From Ophioderma brevispina (taxonomy: Eukaryota; Echinodermata; Ophiuroidea; Amphilepidida; Ophiodermatidae), in NCBI GenBank assembly GCA_023653785.1, contig JAMKCH010005318.1, positions 24,584 through 88,583 on the forward strand: a stretch of 64,000 nt of DNA, read 5' to 3'. This document shows positions 47,960 through 58,718 of this stretch, in pieces. Position numbers and translations under genes: made by a program. The notes under the pieces were generated by a model. That model saw only the letters and a program-made list of their open reading frames with translations, did no database searches and was not told the DNA's origin. Numbering within the stretch: the first letter of the stretch is position 1; the number at the start of each line of letters is the position of its first letter.

Positions 47960-48086
47960 GAAATTTTAACTACTTAGCGCATATGGGTTTTGTTTTTTTC
48001 AACACTTGTGTGCGCTGGTCATCTCCAGGGAAAGATTAATAAGTACCAATCCTTGTCAACCTGGAGAACTAAGTAGTTAAAATTTC
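47960..48086. mobile_element. 127-bp element with 18-bp perfect terminal inverted repeats
   Basis: GAAATTTTAACTACTTAG at 47,960-47,977 is the exact inverse of 48,069-48,086. The interior (ttcaacacttgtgtgcgctg ... aaagattaataagtacc) is the tail body of the tRNA-like SINE that starts 23 bp further on. A degraded relative lies at 1,258-1,360. Confidence 0.6.
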
Positions 48087-48108
48087 AAAACAAATATAAA
48101 TTGTATAT

Positions 48109-48350
48109 GTAAATATACCGTTCTGATGCTATCCGCTAGGAAAGCGATGGACACCTTTCGAACCTAACACCTATAGATGATATCTATCGCTCCTCTACCA
48201 ACCCAGTCTTGTGGCTCAGTTGGTTAGAGCGCCGTCACTAGTAATACGGAGGTCGCCGGTTCGAATCCGGCCAAGCGCATATGTTTGTTTTTTTCAACAC
48301 TTGTGTGCACTGGCCATCTCCAGGGAAAGATTAATAAATACCCATTTCCA
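48109..48350 (+). mobile_element. SINE with tRNA-Thr(AGT)-like head
   Basis: The copy consists of about 95 bp of leader (taccgttctgatgctatccg onward), a tRNA-like region at 48,205-48,279 and a tail body (ttcaacacttgtgtgcactg through aaagattaataaataccc). Its tRNA-like part resembles tRNA-Thr(AGT) around the anticodon loop ctagtaa. The A box (TGGCTCAGTTGG, 48,212-48,223) and B box (GGTTCGAATCC, 48,258-48,268) match the pol III consensus. The acceptor stem is mispaired at three positions and the anticodon stem has an extra base, so it is not a functional tRNA. A second copy lies at 15,272-15,518. Confidence 0.7.
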
Positions 48351-48454
48351 ATGTTATTTTGAAAATGTCTATTGTCATGAAGTTTTATTGAGATTACAAT
48401 TTACATTAGACTTTGCAAATGGAGGGACTCTAACATACTAGGTTAACAATCCAT

Positions 48455-48572
48455 TATCTTTTTGCTCCAATAAATCCTCACACAGCAGTATTGGTGAGTG
48501 TGAGGTGTATCCGGCCACCCCCGGTGATGGGGACAAAACCGGATTTAAAACTTTGGTTTAACTAAATAACTA
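48455..48572 (+). mobile_element. Family A LINE 3' tail fragment
   Basis: tttgctccaataaatcctca, gtgtatccggccacccccgg and acaaaaccggatttaaaac, then tttaactaaataactaa. Confidence 0.6.
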
Positions 48573-49137
48573 ATCCAGCTTAACACTTTTACCATGGACA
48601 CACATACATACACAAACAGACATTTGGCATTGTGTAAATCCCATTCCAAAATTCCACTAAGATGATTTGATAAAAAATATTGAATCCACTTTATGTTGCA
48701 TGTACACCTAAGTCGGATAAGTGGATTAAATATGAAGATTTCCTGTGGATCCTAAAACCACTTTGAGAGTTAATTTCAGTGGTAGGATGTGAACCTAACC
48801 TGCCTATAACTGAAATGGTCAACATTTACCCTGATCACTTATCAGCTGAATGGATTCCTTCATATCAGTTTTTCAATATACACAGAAAGTAAAAGCACAC
48901 ATGAATGAATGCACCCTTTTTTAAATGTTTGGTAATACTGCCTGATCTGATAACGGTGGGTGACCCGATCGTGGTCCGAGTTTTCATGATGTTTTCTCCC
49001 TCACATGGAAGCATATCACCAAAAATATCTGATTACAATTTTTAGTTAAATCGGTCCAGCTGTTCGGATATAAGGCCACATAAAAAAAATTATCAGATTC
49101 TCACAGCCCTCCCTCTTCACTTTTTGGGATAAGTCCA

Positions 49138-49178
49138 ATTTTTTTTTTTTGTTTTTTTTTTTTTTTTTTTTTTTTTTG
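49138..49178 (+). repeat. Poly-T tract
   Basis: About 39 of 41 bases are T. Confidence 0.85.
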
Positions 49179-49859
49179 TCAAATTTTCTTAAATTAATTG
49201 TTTTCAATACTGAAATTTTGTTGGATGATAGGTAATTAGGTTCTGACAAACACAGTCACTTTCATGTGATTTTACAGGAACTCTGGGGGGTCTATTCCTT
49301 GTAAAATTAAAATAAAGGCGGCGACACCATTTTACTGATACGCCGAAATTCGTAGTTAAGTCGGTGAAAACAGCCATATTTAGAGAAACTTAGTAAAAAA
49401 AAAAATTGCACTCCCTCCTTATTTTCAGAGGTCAATGCTATGAGAAACTAAAACAAATTTTAAGGGGCCTAAGAAGCAAAAATGTGTACAAATTAACCAG
49501 GGGCCATAGGATGTTGTGTGTGTATATGTTAATTTTAGGTGATAGGACCATATATTGGAGAATTTCTTGTCATCATCAAAGGGAAAACATTTCCCTGTAG
49601 TAAGTCATTTATGATTTGACCCAAACAAATTGCAAAAGAAACAATTATGGTGTTAATATACTGTGAAATTGTCCAAAAAAAAAAAAAACACAAAAAAAAA
49701 TATATTACTAGACTAAGTGCTCTTTGCAAGAGCACGTATAAGTTAGGCGGGGAAGAAAAAAGAATCACAGAGACCCAAGGATTGACTCTTTACCCATTTC
49801 TTTTGTACATTCCTCAAGGCAATTAATGCATAGTCACACAATCATTGTTGCGTCTGTAA

Positions 49860-50960
49860 GAGTGGTATATTGAAATGTAAGTAATTTTAAGGATTTTGAC
49901 CTTTGAACCCCTAAACCATGGGTTCAAGTACGATGATCGAGTCATAATTGAATTTATTGACCTTTCATCAAGGTCCTATGAGATGGCTAAACAGATTTTC
50001 TATTTGACATCCTTAATTTTTAAAATTACACACAGTAAATATGTTTGACCTCTGATGACCTCAGATGACCCCATGATTGGACCTCTTGACCCAGAACTTT
50101 TGTAAGGGTCTCAAACTGATTTCATATGCATGACTCCACACGATCAGGTTTGCTTATCGTAGAGTAGTGATTTGCTTGGTAACGTAATTTGAAGTATTTG
50201 GACCTTTGACCCCTAAATCTTGGGTCAAGTGATGAAGTCATGATTGACTTTATTGACCTCTCATCAAGTCCTATGAGATGGGGCTAAACAGATTTTCTAT
50301 TGACCTAATTTTTAAATTATAAACACAGTAACTAAGTTTGGACCCATTGGCCCCTCAGATGACCCCATATTGACTCTTGACCATAACTTTTGTAAAGGGG
50401 TCTCAAAGCGGATTCATATGCAATATGCATGGACTCACACGATCAGGTTGCTCAATTGTAGGAGGAGTAGTTGATTGATGGTAATGTAATTTGAAGTATT
50501 TGACCTTTTGGACCCCTAACCATGGGTCAGTGATGAAGTCATGAGTGACTTTCATTGACCTTCATCAAGTCATTTAAAGAGAGGGCCTAAAAACAGATTT
50601 TCTATTTGACCTAATTTTAAAAATTGTACACACAGTAAATAGTTTGACCCCTGTGACCTCAGATGGGACCCCATATTGACCTCTTGACCCCATAACTTTT
50701 GTAAAAGGGCTCTTCAAGCTGATTCGTATGCATGACTTACACGATCGGGTTGCTTATTAATGGTAGGAGGAGTAGTGATTGAAGTGTAACGTAATTTGAA
50801 GTATTATAACCTTTGGGAACCCTAAACAGGGTCACGTGTGATAAGTCCTGTCTGGTTGCTTGTATTGACCTTCATTAAAGTACTTATGAGAGGGCTAAAC
50901 AGATTTTCTATGTTGGACCTTGTTTTAAATTTACACCACAGTAAATTAACTTTGACCCCT
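49860..50960 (+). repeat. ~305-bp tandem array, about 3.6 units
   Basis: Units begin near 49,880, 50,190, 50,490 and 50,800. Each carries gtaatttgaagtatttgacc-like text, ccctaaaccatgggt, aaacagattttctatttgac, tacacacagtaaat and catgactcacacgatcagg. Units differ by many small indels. Confidence 0.7.
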
Positions 50961-51131
50961 GTGTGACCCCTACGAGACCTTTGAACCCCAAACAAAGCAT
51001 AACTTTTGAACACCGTCAAACAAAACCAGGCTTGGGACCAATTGGGGGTTTTTTAATCCGATCCAAGAATGTGGAAGAAGAAGCAAATTGAAAAAATGTC
51101 AGAAGAAGAAAGAAACGGTACAGAACAAAAG

Positions 51132-51157
51132 TAAGTTAGGCGATACCGCCTAACTTA
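51132..51157. repeat. Perfect hairpin, 11-bp stem and 4-nt loop
   Basis: TAAGTTAGGCG, then atac, then CGCCTAACTTA. A related aagttaggcgggg lies at 49,739-49,751, before the tandem array, so the hairpin may mark one end of the element containing that array. Confidence 0.5.
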
Positions 51158-52185
51158 ATAACAAGTTTACCAAAATCAAACATAGTGGAAACATGTTGAA
51201 ATAAGGGGGCAACGTTTGTACAGGGGTAAACAAAATTAGAAATGTTAAATGATTTAATGATTTGATACCAATTTATTGGGCTAATCTAATAAGAGTTTAA
51301 GAAAAGGTTGGTTTAGTTTGCCCTATCTATGATTTGTAGTGTCAGTAAAAGAGGCAATAAAGTTTCAAGGTCGTCCTGGGGGTAAAATTTATAGAATGGG
51401 CCAACAATCATTGTTCAAGTGGTCCCCACTAGATAAGTAAAGTAAATTAGCGCTTTGTTTTGAACGTTCTTATATAAAAATTACAGTGTATTACTCATGA
51501 CCCGGTATAGCCCCCAGTCACATTTGCGTTCAAGTATGCAATGAATATCATAGATGGTGCAACCAGAATATTTTTGATCCTGTTACATAGACTAACAAAT
51601 TTGACCATTTTTATTAACGAATGGATATATCTGAAATGCTACCCCATTGTGACCTTGAACCTATTTTGACTCATTAACTATTGAACTACGACCTGCAGAT
51701 GGGCAAACTATATACCTTTTTTTTTAAATCTGGAAAGGTGGTGAACGAACAAGGTGGCATTATTTTCAATGGCTTTTGATCCTTTTAATATTTTGACTCC
51801 TGTATAAAACCTTCCCCCTCTTACAAAAATTGTTCCCACTCCTTTGATTTTGGTAACTTTTGAATGTTTGTTTAAAGGTTTTCTCAATACATATGGAGAG
51901 GAGGAGAAGATGGTCTTTTGCAATTAGTTTTGGCTTAAGGCATCCTGTATCTATTTTGACTGGCCTACTGGCCTTAAGAGTTCACCAGGGGTTATTGAGA
52001 AAAATACAAACTCATGCATGGACATAAAGTGGTGGAGGGGGAGGGGAAGGGGGAGGACAAGGTTGTCGATGGGATTCCCCCCTTTCAAAATTGTTAGGTA
52101 AAAATGGGGGGACTAAAAAAAGAGGGCAATAAGAATTTTAAGGGAAAGTCCTGTCAATATAGTGACATATAAAAATAAACATGAG

Positions 52186-52406
52186 CTGTAGTCTCCGTAT
52201 CAGTGGATGGTACTTAGCACTGGAAGGAGCGCCCGCATTACCAAAAAAATGGTAAAGTACTAGGCTGGAAGGATTGCGTCTCTGTTTTCAGAGATACCAT
52301 TTGGCAAGGAGAGTAGTGATTTACCCGATCCTGGAGTACCACTGATGAGGAATGGAGGCAAAGGAACCCTGTGCAGCCGCTACATGTTCATTCAATCTCT
52401 CATAAG
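52186..52406 (-). CDS. NPHP3: NPHP3 exon: P-loop NTPase Walker A, frame-broken
   Basis: The acceptor is tttgtccag. The exon reads YERLNEHVAAAQ, then PLPPFLISGTPGSGKSLLS, then KQRRNPSSLVLYHFFG and ends near LIRRLQ. This parallels human YYQRLNDLVAA...LLVSGGPGSGKSLLLSKW...LILSHFVG...IIKRL. The Walker A motif is complete (GxxxxGKS). The frame is not: one break lies between AAAQ and PLPP, another after GKSLLS, and an in-frame TGA follows KWYL. The expected GT donor after CTACAG is absent (the sequence continues ctcatg), so the low-coordinate end is approximate. Either the local consensus contains indel errors or this allele is damaged. Being surrounded by clean exons favours the former. Confidence 0.75.
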
Positions 52407-54578
52407 CTGGACAAAATGTGTAAGAGACGGATTGAAGACAAAATTGTTTCAATTAGTTTTGAAGAGAAACACTTTCATAAGAGCTGTTTCTCATCATTGC
52501 CAACCAGCATTAGAAATAAGAAAAATCATATGGTCATCCGGCGGGTAACCAAGTCAGTGATTTTGGTTATCCTCCACAAGATTTGGTTATCCATAATTTT
52601 CAACATACATCTGTATTTAAATGCCGACTCAGAGATTTTGAAATCTATTTTTTTTTTGTAGTAAATAAAAAAAGTCATCTACAGCTAAGGATAGTCACCT
52701 AAAATGCGCAAATCCGAAATTTGAGATGAATCGGATTTTTCGTTTTTCATACAGTAAACATTTATGCACAGTATAACAGTGCCATAGGATACCGTGTATA
52801 ATGGTAATTCTGGATACAGAACAACAAAGTTGTGATTTTCTATATGAAGGACTTGGATTTGAGCTTAACTATTTCACACAGTGATTGGTATATGGACAAG
52901 CATTATGTATATGCAAAAAACATGATTTGTTTGAAAATAGAGTGCACCCTCATTGGGAAATACGAGTCAGCATTTAATGCATAGACTGTCCCCAAATAAC
53001 TATACTGTCAAAGATTATTTTTGGCAGAAAACTTTTCCATCTTTAACTAGAGGTAAACTTATTCCTCTTCAGGAACATTCCAGCTTTCGTGAGATTGCAG
53101 TTGGTGTAATTTGGAGATCTGGTTCAAGAGTTATGCCCATTTCGCTGAGCTACTTGAGAACTCACTTGGGCCCATTTTGGCTATCCCTATATCATTGCAG
53201 TTACCATTAATAATTTCAAGACATTCTTTATTGAAAATTAAAGATTAAGTATAAGGTATTGCATATCGCTCAATATAAAGTATATAACATGATTCACAAG
53301 TTTATAATATCATAATTGCCAATAAAAACACATGTAGCATTGGGATATTCAATTACGTACATGTACTTCTTTTTATCTCAGCCTTTTCAGCATAAGGTAG
53401 AACCATAAAAGCATATAGTCCTGCGGGAAGCCCACATGACCTTGCAAAGAGTCTACACAAAATGTTTTGTTTCTAGGCAACATTAACCTATTGATTCCAG
53501 ATCTTGATGATGCAACTTTGTCATCCTTGAGCATTTTGAGATAGGGAAGGAGGGAATTAACAGGGGCAAGTTTTGTCAATGTTTCACAAGGGTGTATAGA
53601 CACGTTCATCACACAATACAGAAATTCTCAATATATTTAAGAACTTGTGTCTACTAAATAATGAAGAATTTGAATTCAGCAGATTACATCAAGGTACCTG
53701 TCTGTTTTTTATTTCAGTCGTCAGTATATTTTCATGTTTTCTTCAATACATATAATTTTATTATATCAATTAACTTCTAGGCCTTATACTGCAAAGGTCT
53801 GCAAGTAAAAAGCTTATGCAAAGTGAAGCACACCTACATCAAATACTAATGATACACCGCCATCCATTTAATAAAGACATACTTACACTTTACTCACATT
53901 TTACTAGCCTTGATCAAGGCTGTCTGCTAAGAACCGACAAACTTGTTATTGTTCACACTGTACTGCATAATTAACATTTATTCTCAATTATTTTGAACAG
54001 TGTGTTTTCAGGTATGAAATCAGTGCTTTAGTATTTTTAGGGCTACCCTGTTTAGAGAAAGGTTATATAAACAAATTAAAAACCCAAACAAATTGGTATA
54101 CTGCCTGGTGGGCTGTTATCCACACTGGCTGGATCCAGGTTCCTACTAGTCTAGGTATAAAACCACAAACACCTGTTGTGGTCAGGTGTAGTGGTTGTGC
54201 TACTCAGAGCGACAACTTATTGAACTCGCTAGTGGAAGTATGGAACATAGGCCGGGTGAAATTGAAGACCAAAAATTAGGTGTTTAATAGAGTGAATTCT
54301 TGCCATTTTTTAGTTTTAGGGAGGATATGCTCCACTCCTTCATATATGATGACATTATATCAGATGTGTGAACCAATGAATGAAGTTGGTGGAGCGCCTT
54401 GAACAAGGCTAACATTTTACATGCTTTGTTATGCTATTGATCCATGAAAAGGCATGAAACAACAAAAAAGCAAAACATGAAGAGACTTGCTTTGATCATG
54501 TTAAAGGACAGAGTAAAAGCAAGTTATTGAAATGAAGGTGTTCAGTAGAGGTCTGGAGGATTGGTAATAACAGTGTAC

Positions 54579-54764
54579 CTTTTCAAATCCAAGTTCACAT
54601 GTTGATACAGTAGCCATATGATATGCCTCAAGCTGTTCACCACTACTATTCACATCCCATTGACAGCTGCCACATAGGTTTTCTAATGAGTCATCTAACT
54701 CACTCTGTGCACTATTTGCCTGGTTGTCATGTTGTCCATCGGGGGAAACACTTTGACCAAGCTC
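54579..54764 (-). CDS. NPHP3: NPHP3 exon: linker before the P-loop domain
   Basis: A 186-nt exon (62 codons, phase 0 at both ends) with acceptor ttcatcag and donor AAG|gtacac on the minus strand. It encodes an acidic segment containing QCEWD-like text (read as CQWDVNSSGEQLEAYHMATV) and ending CELGFEK. Human NPHP3 has DVLWDIHDEQEQMETF...HELGFEK at the same place, just before the ATPase. The frame is intact. This is the most N-terminal NPHP3 exon I can recognise in the window. Confidence 0.85.
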
Positions 54765-55246
54765 CTGATGAAGAACATTAAAAAACACATTTGGGTATAA
54801 AAGTAACATACTATTTTATATAAATTTAATGCATGTTATTTGGTTTAAAAATGATGTTAACACTCAATACTTACAGAGCACACTAATTACCCAAACAAAT
54901 TCTACAGCCCCCAGATTTGGTAGTCAATGCATTGACAGTAATGTGCAATGTCAGACAGGGCATTACTGATCACAGAGCAAATTCAAGGTTTTGAGCTTGG
55001 CTGGCTATTTTGAAATAATTAGCGATCACATGTACAATGCAAATTACTGAATCATGTAAACACGGTTTTAGTATTAGATAGCTACATTACATGAACATAG
55101 TGATCATGACAGACCTCCAAATTAAAACCCATTTTGTGCTATCAGTTGTAACCCACTCCAACAAAAAACTGGATAATGTCACAATATTTGAAAATTTAGA
55201 TTTTTTGATAATCAAAGTTAGTTCTTTAAAATAATACAAATGATAA

Positions 55247-55685
55247 AAAACACATTGCGGTCCTGGGACCACTATTGTTGCCTACTATCATGGTTTGTGA
55301 ATGATAGGCCTCATATGACCTTTGACCTTGATATGTGACCTTTGACCTTGATATGTGACCTTTGACCTAAAAAAATGAGGGTTCCATATAATATCCATAA
55401 ACCAAGTTTGGTTCTAATTGAACTTCTACTTTTCAATGAGGGTCAATTTTACATTTTCAGCCCATCTTGCAACTTGACCTTTGACCTTGGTATATGACCT
55501 TTGACCTCATCACAAAAAGAGGGATCCCATGTTGCATCTATGACTCAAGTTTGGTTGAAAACCATCAAAGTAGCTGGATATTACAGGAAAATGTTAACCC
55601 TTTTCACAACAGACAACAACATCAAGAATCAACAACAGTGGAAAGGTGATCCCTGTGTCTTGCCTGCTTAGGCATGCTACACAAA
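55247..55685 (+). mobile_element. TGACC-tandem element, 55-kb copy
   Basis: It carries cattgcggtcctgggacc, atgataggcctcatatgacc, three consecutive tgacctttgacc-bearing segments at 55,314-55,370, and the tail ttaacccttttcacaacaga. It ends near ggcatgctacacaaaaa. Confidence 0.65.
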
Positions 55686-56635
55686 AATTAATGCTAATAA
55701 CGTGCTATTTGAAGAAAATATTTATACTACTAAAAAATTAGATTTGTCTTTCTGTCCGGCTATCCGTTTCGTTATGCTTTGACATAAGGGGCTGATATCT
55801 GGCATGAAGGAGGACAGTCTGACCTTTGTTTGCAGGGTTTCAGAGTGACCCAAAAGGTCTAAGCTCATCCAGAGGTCAATTTACATAGAAATGCCCTGTG
55901 ACCACCAAATTTAGTCAAAAGGACCACTGACCTGAACACAGAACAACAAAAAAGTCACACACATAGGTCAAAGGTCACACACAGGGGGGCGATGCACTAG
56001 TTAAAGCAATAACAGCACACTTTTTGAAGAGTGCCCCCAATTTTCTGGGTATTTTGAGATTTTTGCACAGTTGCATTGGTAATTACAATACCTGAGAATG
56101 GTATAGCTCAAAACTATGTGTTGCAAACGAAGGAATTTTGTAATTAGAATAATTAATATTGGAGATCTCCGATAATAATACAACGGATGCTGAAAACGTC
56201 CTTCCATTATGAAATAGCCGGGAAATTACGCCATGTACGTGTCTACGCTCATCCATTAGTTCTTCCGTCGGTTCAGGCAAGTCAAGTTAGAGACCATTTT
56301 TGTGAGGTGACACTATTTCATTATGGAAGGACATAAATTTGGTGTTTCCAGCTTCCGCCATTAAATTACAATCAGGGATCCAGATTCTAATTACAAAATT
56401 GCTTCTTTTATAACAAACACACATTTTTTAGCACTACCACTCGCAGGTATAGTTTACTAGATAAATAACAAGAAAACTGTGCAAAAATCTCAAATTTTGA
56501 AAATTGGGAGCGCTTTTCAAAATAAGTGCTGTGTAATTTAGAAAACAATAGTTATTAAAATAACTATTGTTTTCTAAATTACACATGAGTGAATGAATTT
56601 ATCAAAATTGCAAGACCAAAATATTGATTAAAAAT

Positions 56636-56770
56636 ACAGCATTCCCCGGAATACTAGTGTCGTCTACCATCAAGGTTTGTGAATGGGGTTAAAGGTCACA
56701 TGGGGTCACCAGAGGTCAATCTGTGTACACCCAATATGAGTCATGGGCCAGTGTTTTTTTCTGACTGAGT
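56636..56770 (+). repeat. Repeat related to 31,575-32,205, split by the mariner-like element
   Basis: The head cattccccggaatactagtg and the text aggttaaaggtcac-like plus gagtcatgggccagtg match the 31.6-kb family. The copy continues at 57,857 with tgaggtgaattga. Confidence 0.55.
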
Positions 56771-56771
56771 A

Positions 56772-57854
56772 CAGGCTGTCCCCAAAAAATGTTAACACTC
56801 GGAACGACAAGATTTTGATAACAAGACAAGTACGAATGGGTCCTTGTTTGGTATTTCTTTGAAGCCAATAAAACAAGCTTTAATTTACCATTTATTTCAT
56901 TCCAATCCGATACGTAAAACAAAGATATGCTTCATCAATTATGAGAGGGCAAAATCATCTTGGTCCGATCTGCCTTAGAACACTTGGAATGCATGATGCA
57001 ACATGAATACACTTGGCTTCATAGCACATCTTCTTTCCATCTTAAAAAGAAAAATAGATTTTGTAGTGTTTTTCTATTAACGACTTCGAGATTCCTGCCA
57101 CCGTGTTTTACCAAACGTTCATCGTTGGATCTACCACAACTGCTCTTCTAACAAGAGAAATGTTGGCTTGAGTTCTTGCCATTCTTGTCCGTGGATCTGT
57201 ATGGCCTGCCACTGGTGTCTTTATTTCCAATTCTGCCTGCTTCATTAGTCCATGTAGGTTTATTATCGGAAGTTTCTTTCTTTTTTGTTTTTGTTTACTT
57301 TAGTGTTTTTGTTGTTTATTCTGCCTATAGAATCATAGATTTTCTTAGGAATCCAAAAAGGAAGTGTACGATTGTGGGTTTAGTTTGGTTTGGTTTAACA
57401 TTCTGTGTAATTTTGAGCGATTTGATAGGGCTAACTCTGCTAATGAAAGTGAACTGACTGATTAATATTTGAAAAATACAAAGTATTACTGATCATAAAG
57501 ACAATGCTCACACTTTATGACAATAATGAAGTTCAAAAGTGATTGTCAATATCTTCAATAGGTTCAATTGCCAATCAATAACACAATCAATATCCCAATT
57601 TTGAGTATGTTACAAAATCACGTTTCACACAATCTTACAAATGTAACCATTGCAAATCGGACCAATCCGAATTTGTACTATCCTTTTTGACCAAGCATAT
57701 CTTTTGTTCTACATATCGCATTGAAATGAAATAAACGGCAAATAAAAGCTTATTTAGTTAGCTTTAACAGCATACCAAACAAAGTCCCATGTGTACTTTA
57801 TTTTTTTACAAAATGGCTGTATTTCGAGTGTTAACATTTTTTTGGGACAGCCTG
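56772..57854. mobile_element. Mariner/Tc1-like TIR element, 1,083 bp
   Basis: The left end CAGGCTGTCCCCAAAAAATG and the right end (inverted) CAGGCTGTCCCAAAAAAATG continue together through TTAACACTCG (about 30 bp, 1 mismatch). TA flanks each side. The size is near that of mariner elements, but I see no D,D-type transposase in any frame, so it is non-autonomous or fully decayed. Confidence 0.75.
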
Positions 57855-58419
57855 TATGAGGTGAATTGAGCCCGGGAATTGAGCAATGGGTAAGAAAGTA
57901 GGAATGCAATAAATGCAGGGTTAACATTTTTTGCCACACGTAAATATACAGACAAACGTACCAAAGCAATCCTTTATACGCCATTCTGCTTGCAGCAGAT
58001 GACACAAAAATAATCAGCTTAACTCAACTTGGTTACACATGAGTTACACACAAATTCATGAGATAGTGTATCTAAAAATTTTACAGGTCCAAATTCACCA
58101 AAAAAATTATAATTTTCATAGTGTACAATCATTTTAAATGAGGCCTGTACCTCAAAATTTAATATAGAGACACCGTCCTGATTTTATATATGGGAGATGG
58201 TCACAATTGGTACTTTATGGAATAAAAAGATTGCACTTAAATCTATTCATGACATTCTGTTACACATAGCAAATGTAGTCAAATGATTGAAAACCATCTT
58301 GCACTTTACATTTATTCTGCCATTGCTAGGATATATCACATTTTCAAATATTGAAAATTCAGCAACCATTTATAATGGCACACAGTATGACTACCCCTAA
58401 CAGCTTCTTATTTACTCCT

Positions 58420-58505
58420 GGGTGAAGTGCGACAAATGATATAAATTGTCTTGCCCAAAGACACAAACACTTAAATGCTCTATTGATCATGAGTCCTGCA
58501 CTTTT
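58420..58505 (-). mobile_element. Fragment of the (ATT)n-tailed SINE
   Basis: It contains cttgcccaaagacacaaaca and a degraded B-box region (gatcatgagtcctgcac), which correspond to the 10.9-kb SINE copy. Confidence 0.4.
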
Positions 58506-58576
58506 TCGCCAGACCACATGCCTTCATGATATGCATATATGGACTACAATAGTCCCACTGTAAGACTTTAATATTA

Positions 58577-58718
58577 GTTGGCGTCAGGAAGGGCATCCGG
58601 TCAATTATCTTTTTGGTCCAATAAATCCTTACACAGCAGTTTTGCTGAGTGTAAAGTATATCCGGCCACCCTCGTTTTACCGGATTTAAAACTTTGGTTT
58701 AAGTAACTAACTAACTAA
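58577..58718 (+). mobile_element. Family A LINE 3' tail fragment
   Basis: ttggcgtcaggaagggcatc, ggtccaataaatccttacac, gtatatccggccaccctcg and accggatttaaaactttgg, ending taagtaactaactaacta. Confidence 0.6.

Larger units (their letters stand above)
9937..54764 (-). other. NPHP3: NPHP3 (nephrocystin-3) gene body, partial
   Basis: Thirteen minus-strand exons can be chained by splice sites and phase. They match the order of vertebrate nephrocystin-3: an acidic linker ending GFEK, a P-loop NTPase (Walker A GTPGSGKS), the LHLEPLSP region, the ADELPW...GRFLKDLGLL segment, then TPR units with [12 protein letters not shown] and SLNNLAALYND. The exons add up to roughly 790 residues of a protein that is about 1,330 residues in human. 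In vertebrates nephrocystin-3 acts at the inversin compartment of the primary cilium with INVS and NEK8, and its loss causes nephronophthisis and laterality defects; a ciliary role here is inferred from orthology. The N-terminal coiled-coil exons and final C-terminal exons were not found. Three of the thirteen exons have frame breaks. Introns are large and full of mobile elements. Confidence 0.95.

Noticed and set aside
48205..48279. Functional tRNA-Thr gene
   Set aside because: Acceptor stem has three mismatches, the anticodon stem has an extra base, and the unit is repeated with a SINE body.
49860..50960. CRISPR-like array
   Set aside because: Repeat unit is ~305 bp with no short-repeat/unique-spacer alternation, in a eukaryotic intron.
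51132..51157. Helitron 3' hairpin end
   Set aside because: Hairpin is followed by taac/aaca-type text rather than a clear CTRR terminus, and no 5' TC end was identified.
52371..52661. Plus-strand open frame overlapping the P-loop exon
   Set aside because: Shadow of the NPHP3 minus-strand exon and flanking intron.
57960..58010. Possible tiny NPHP3 exon near MAYKGLLW with a gtacgt donor
   Set aside because: Only about 27 nt, and similarity to the human VYKTYICVEK region is too weak.
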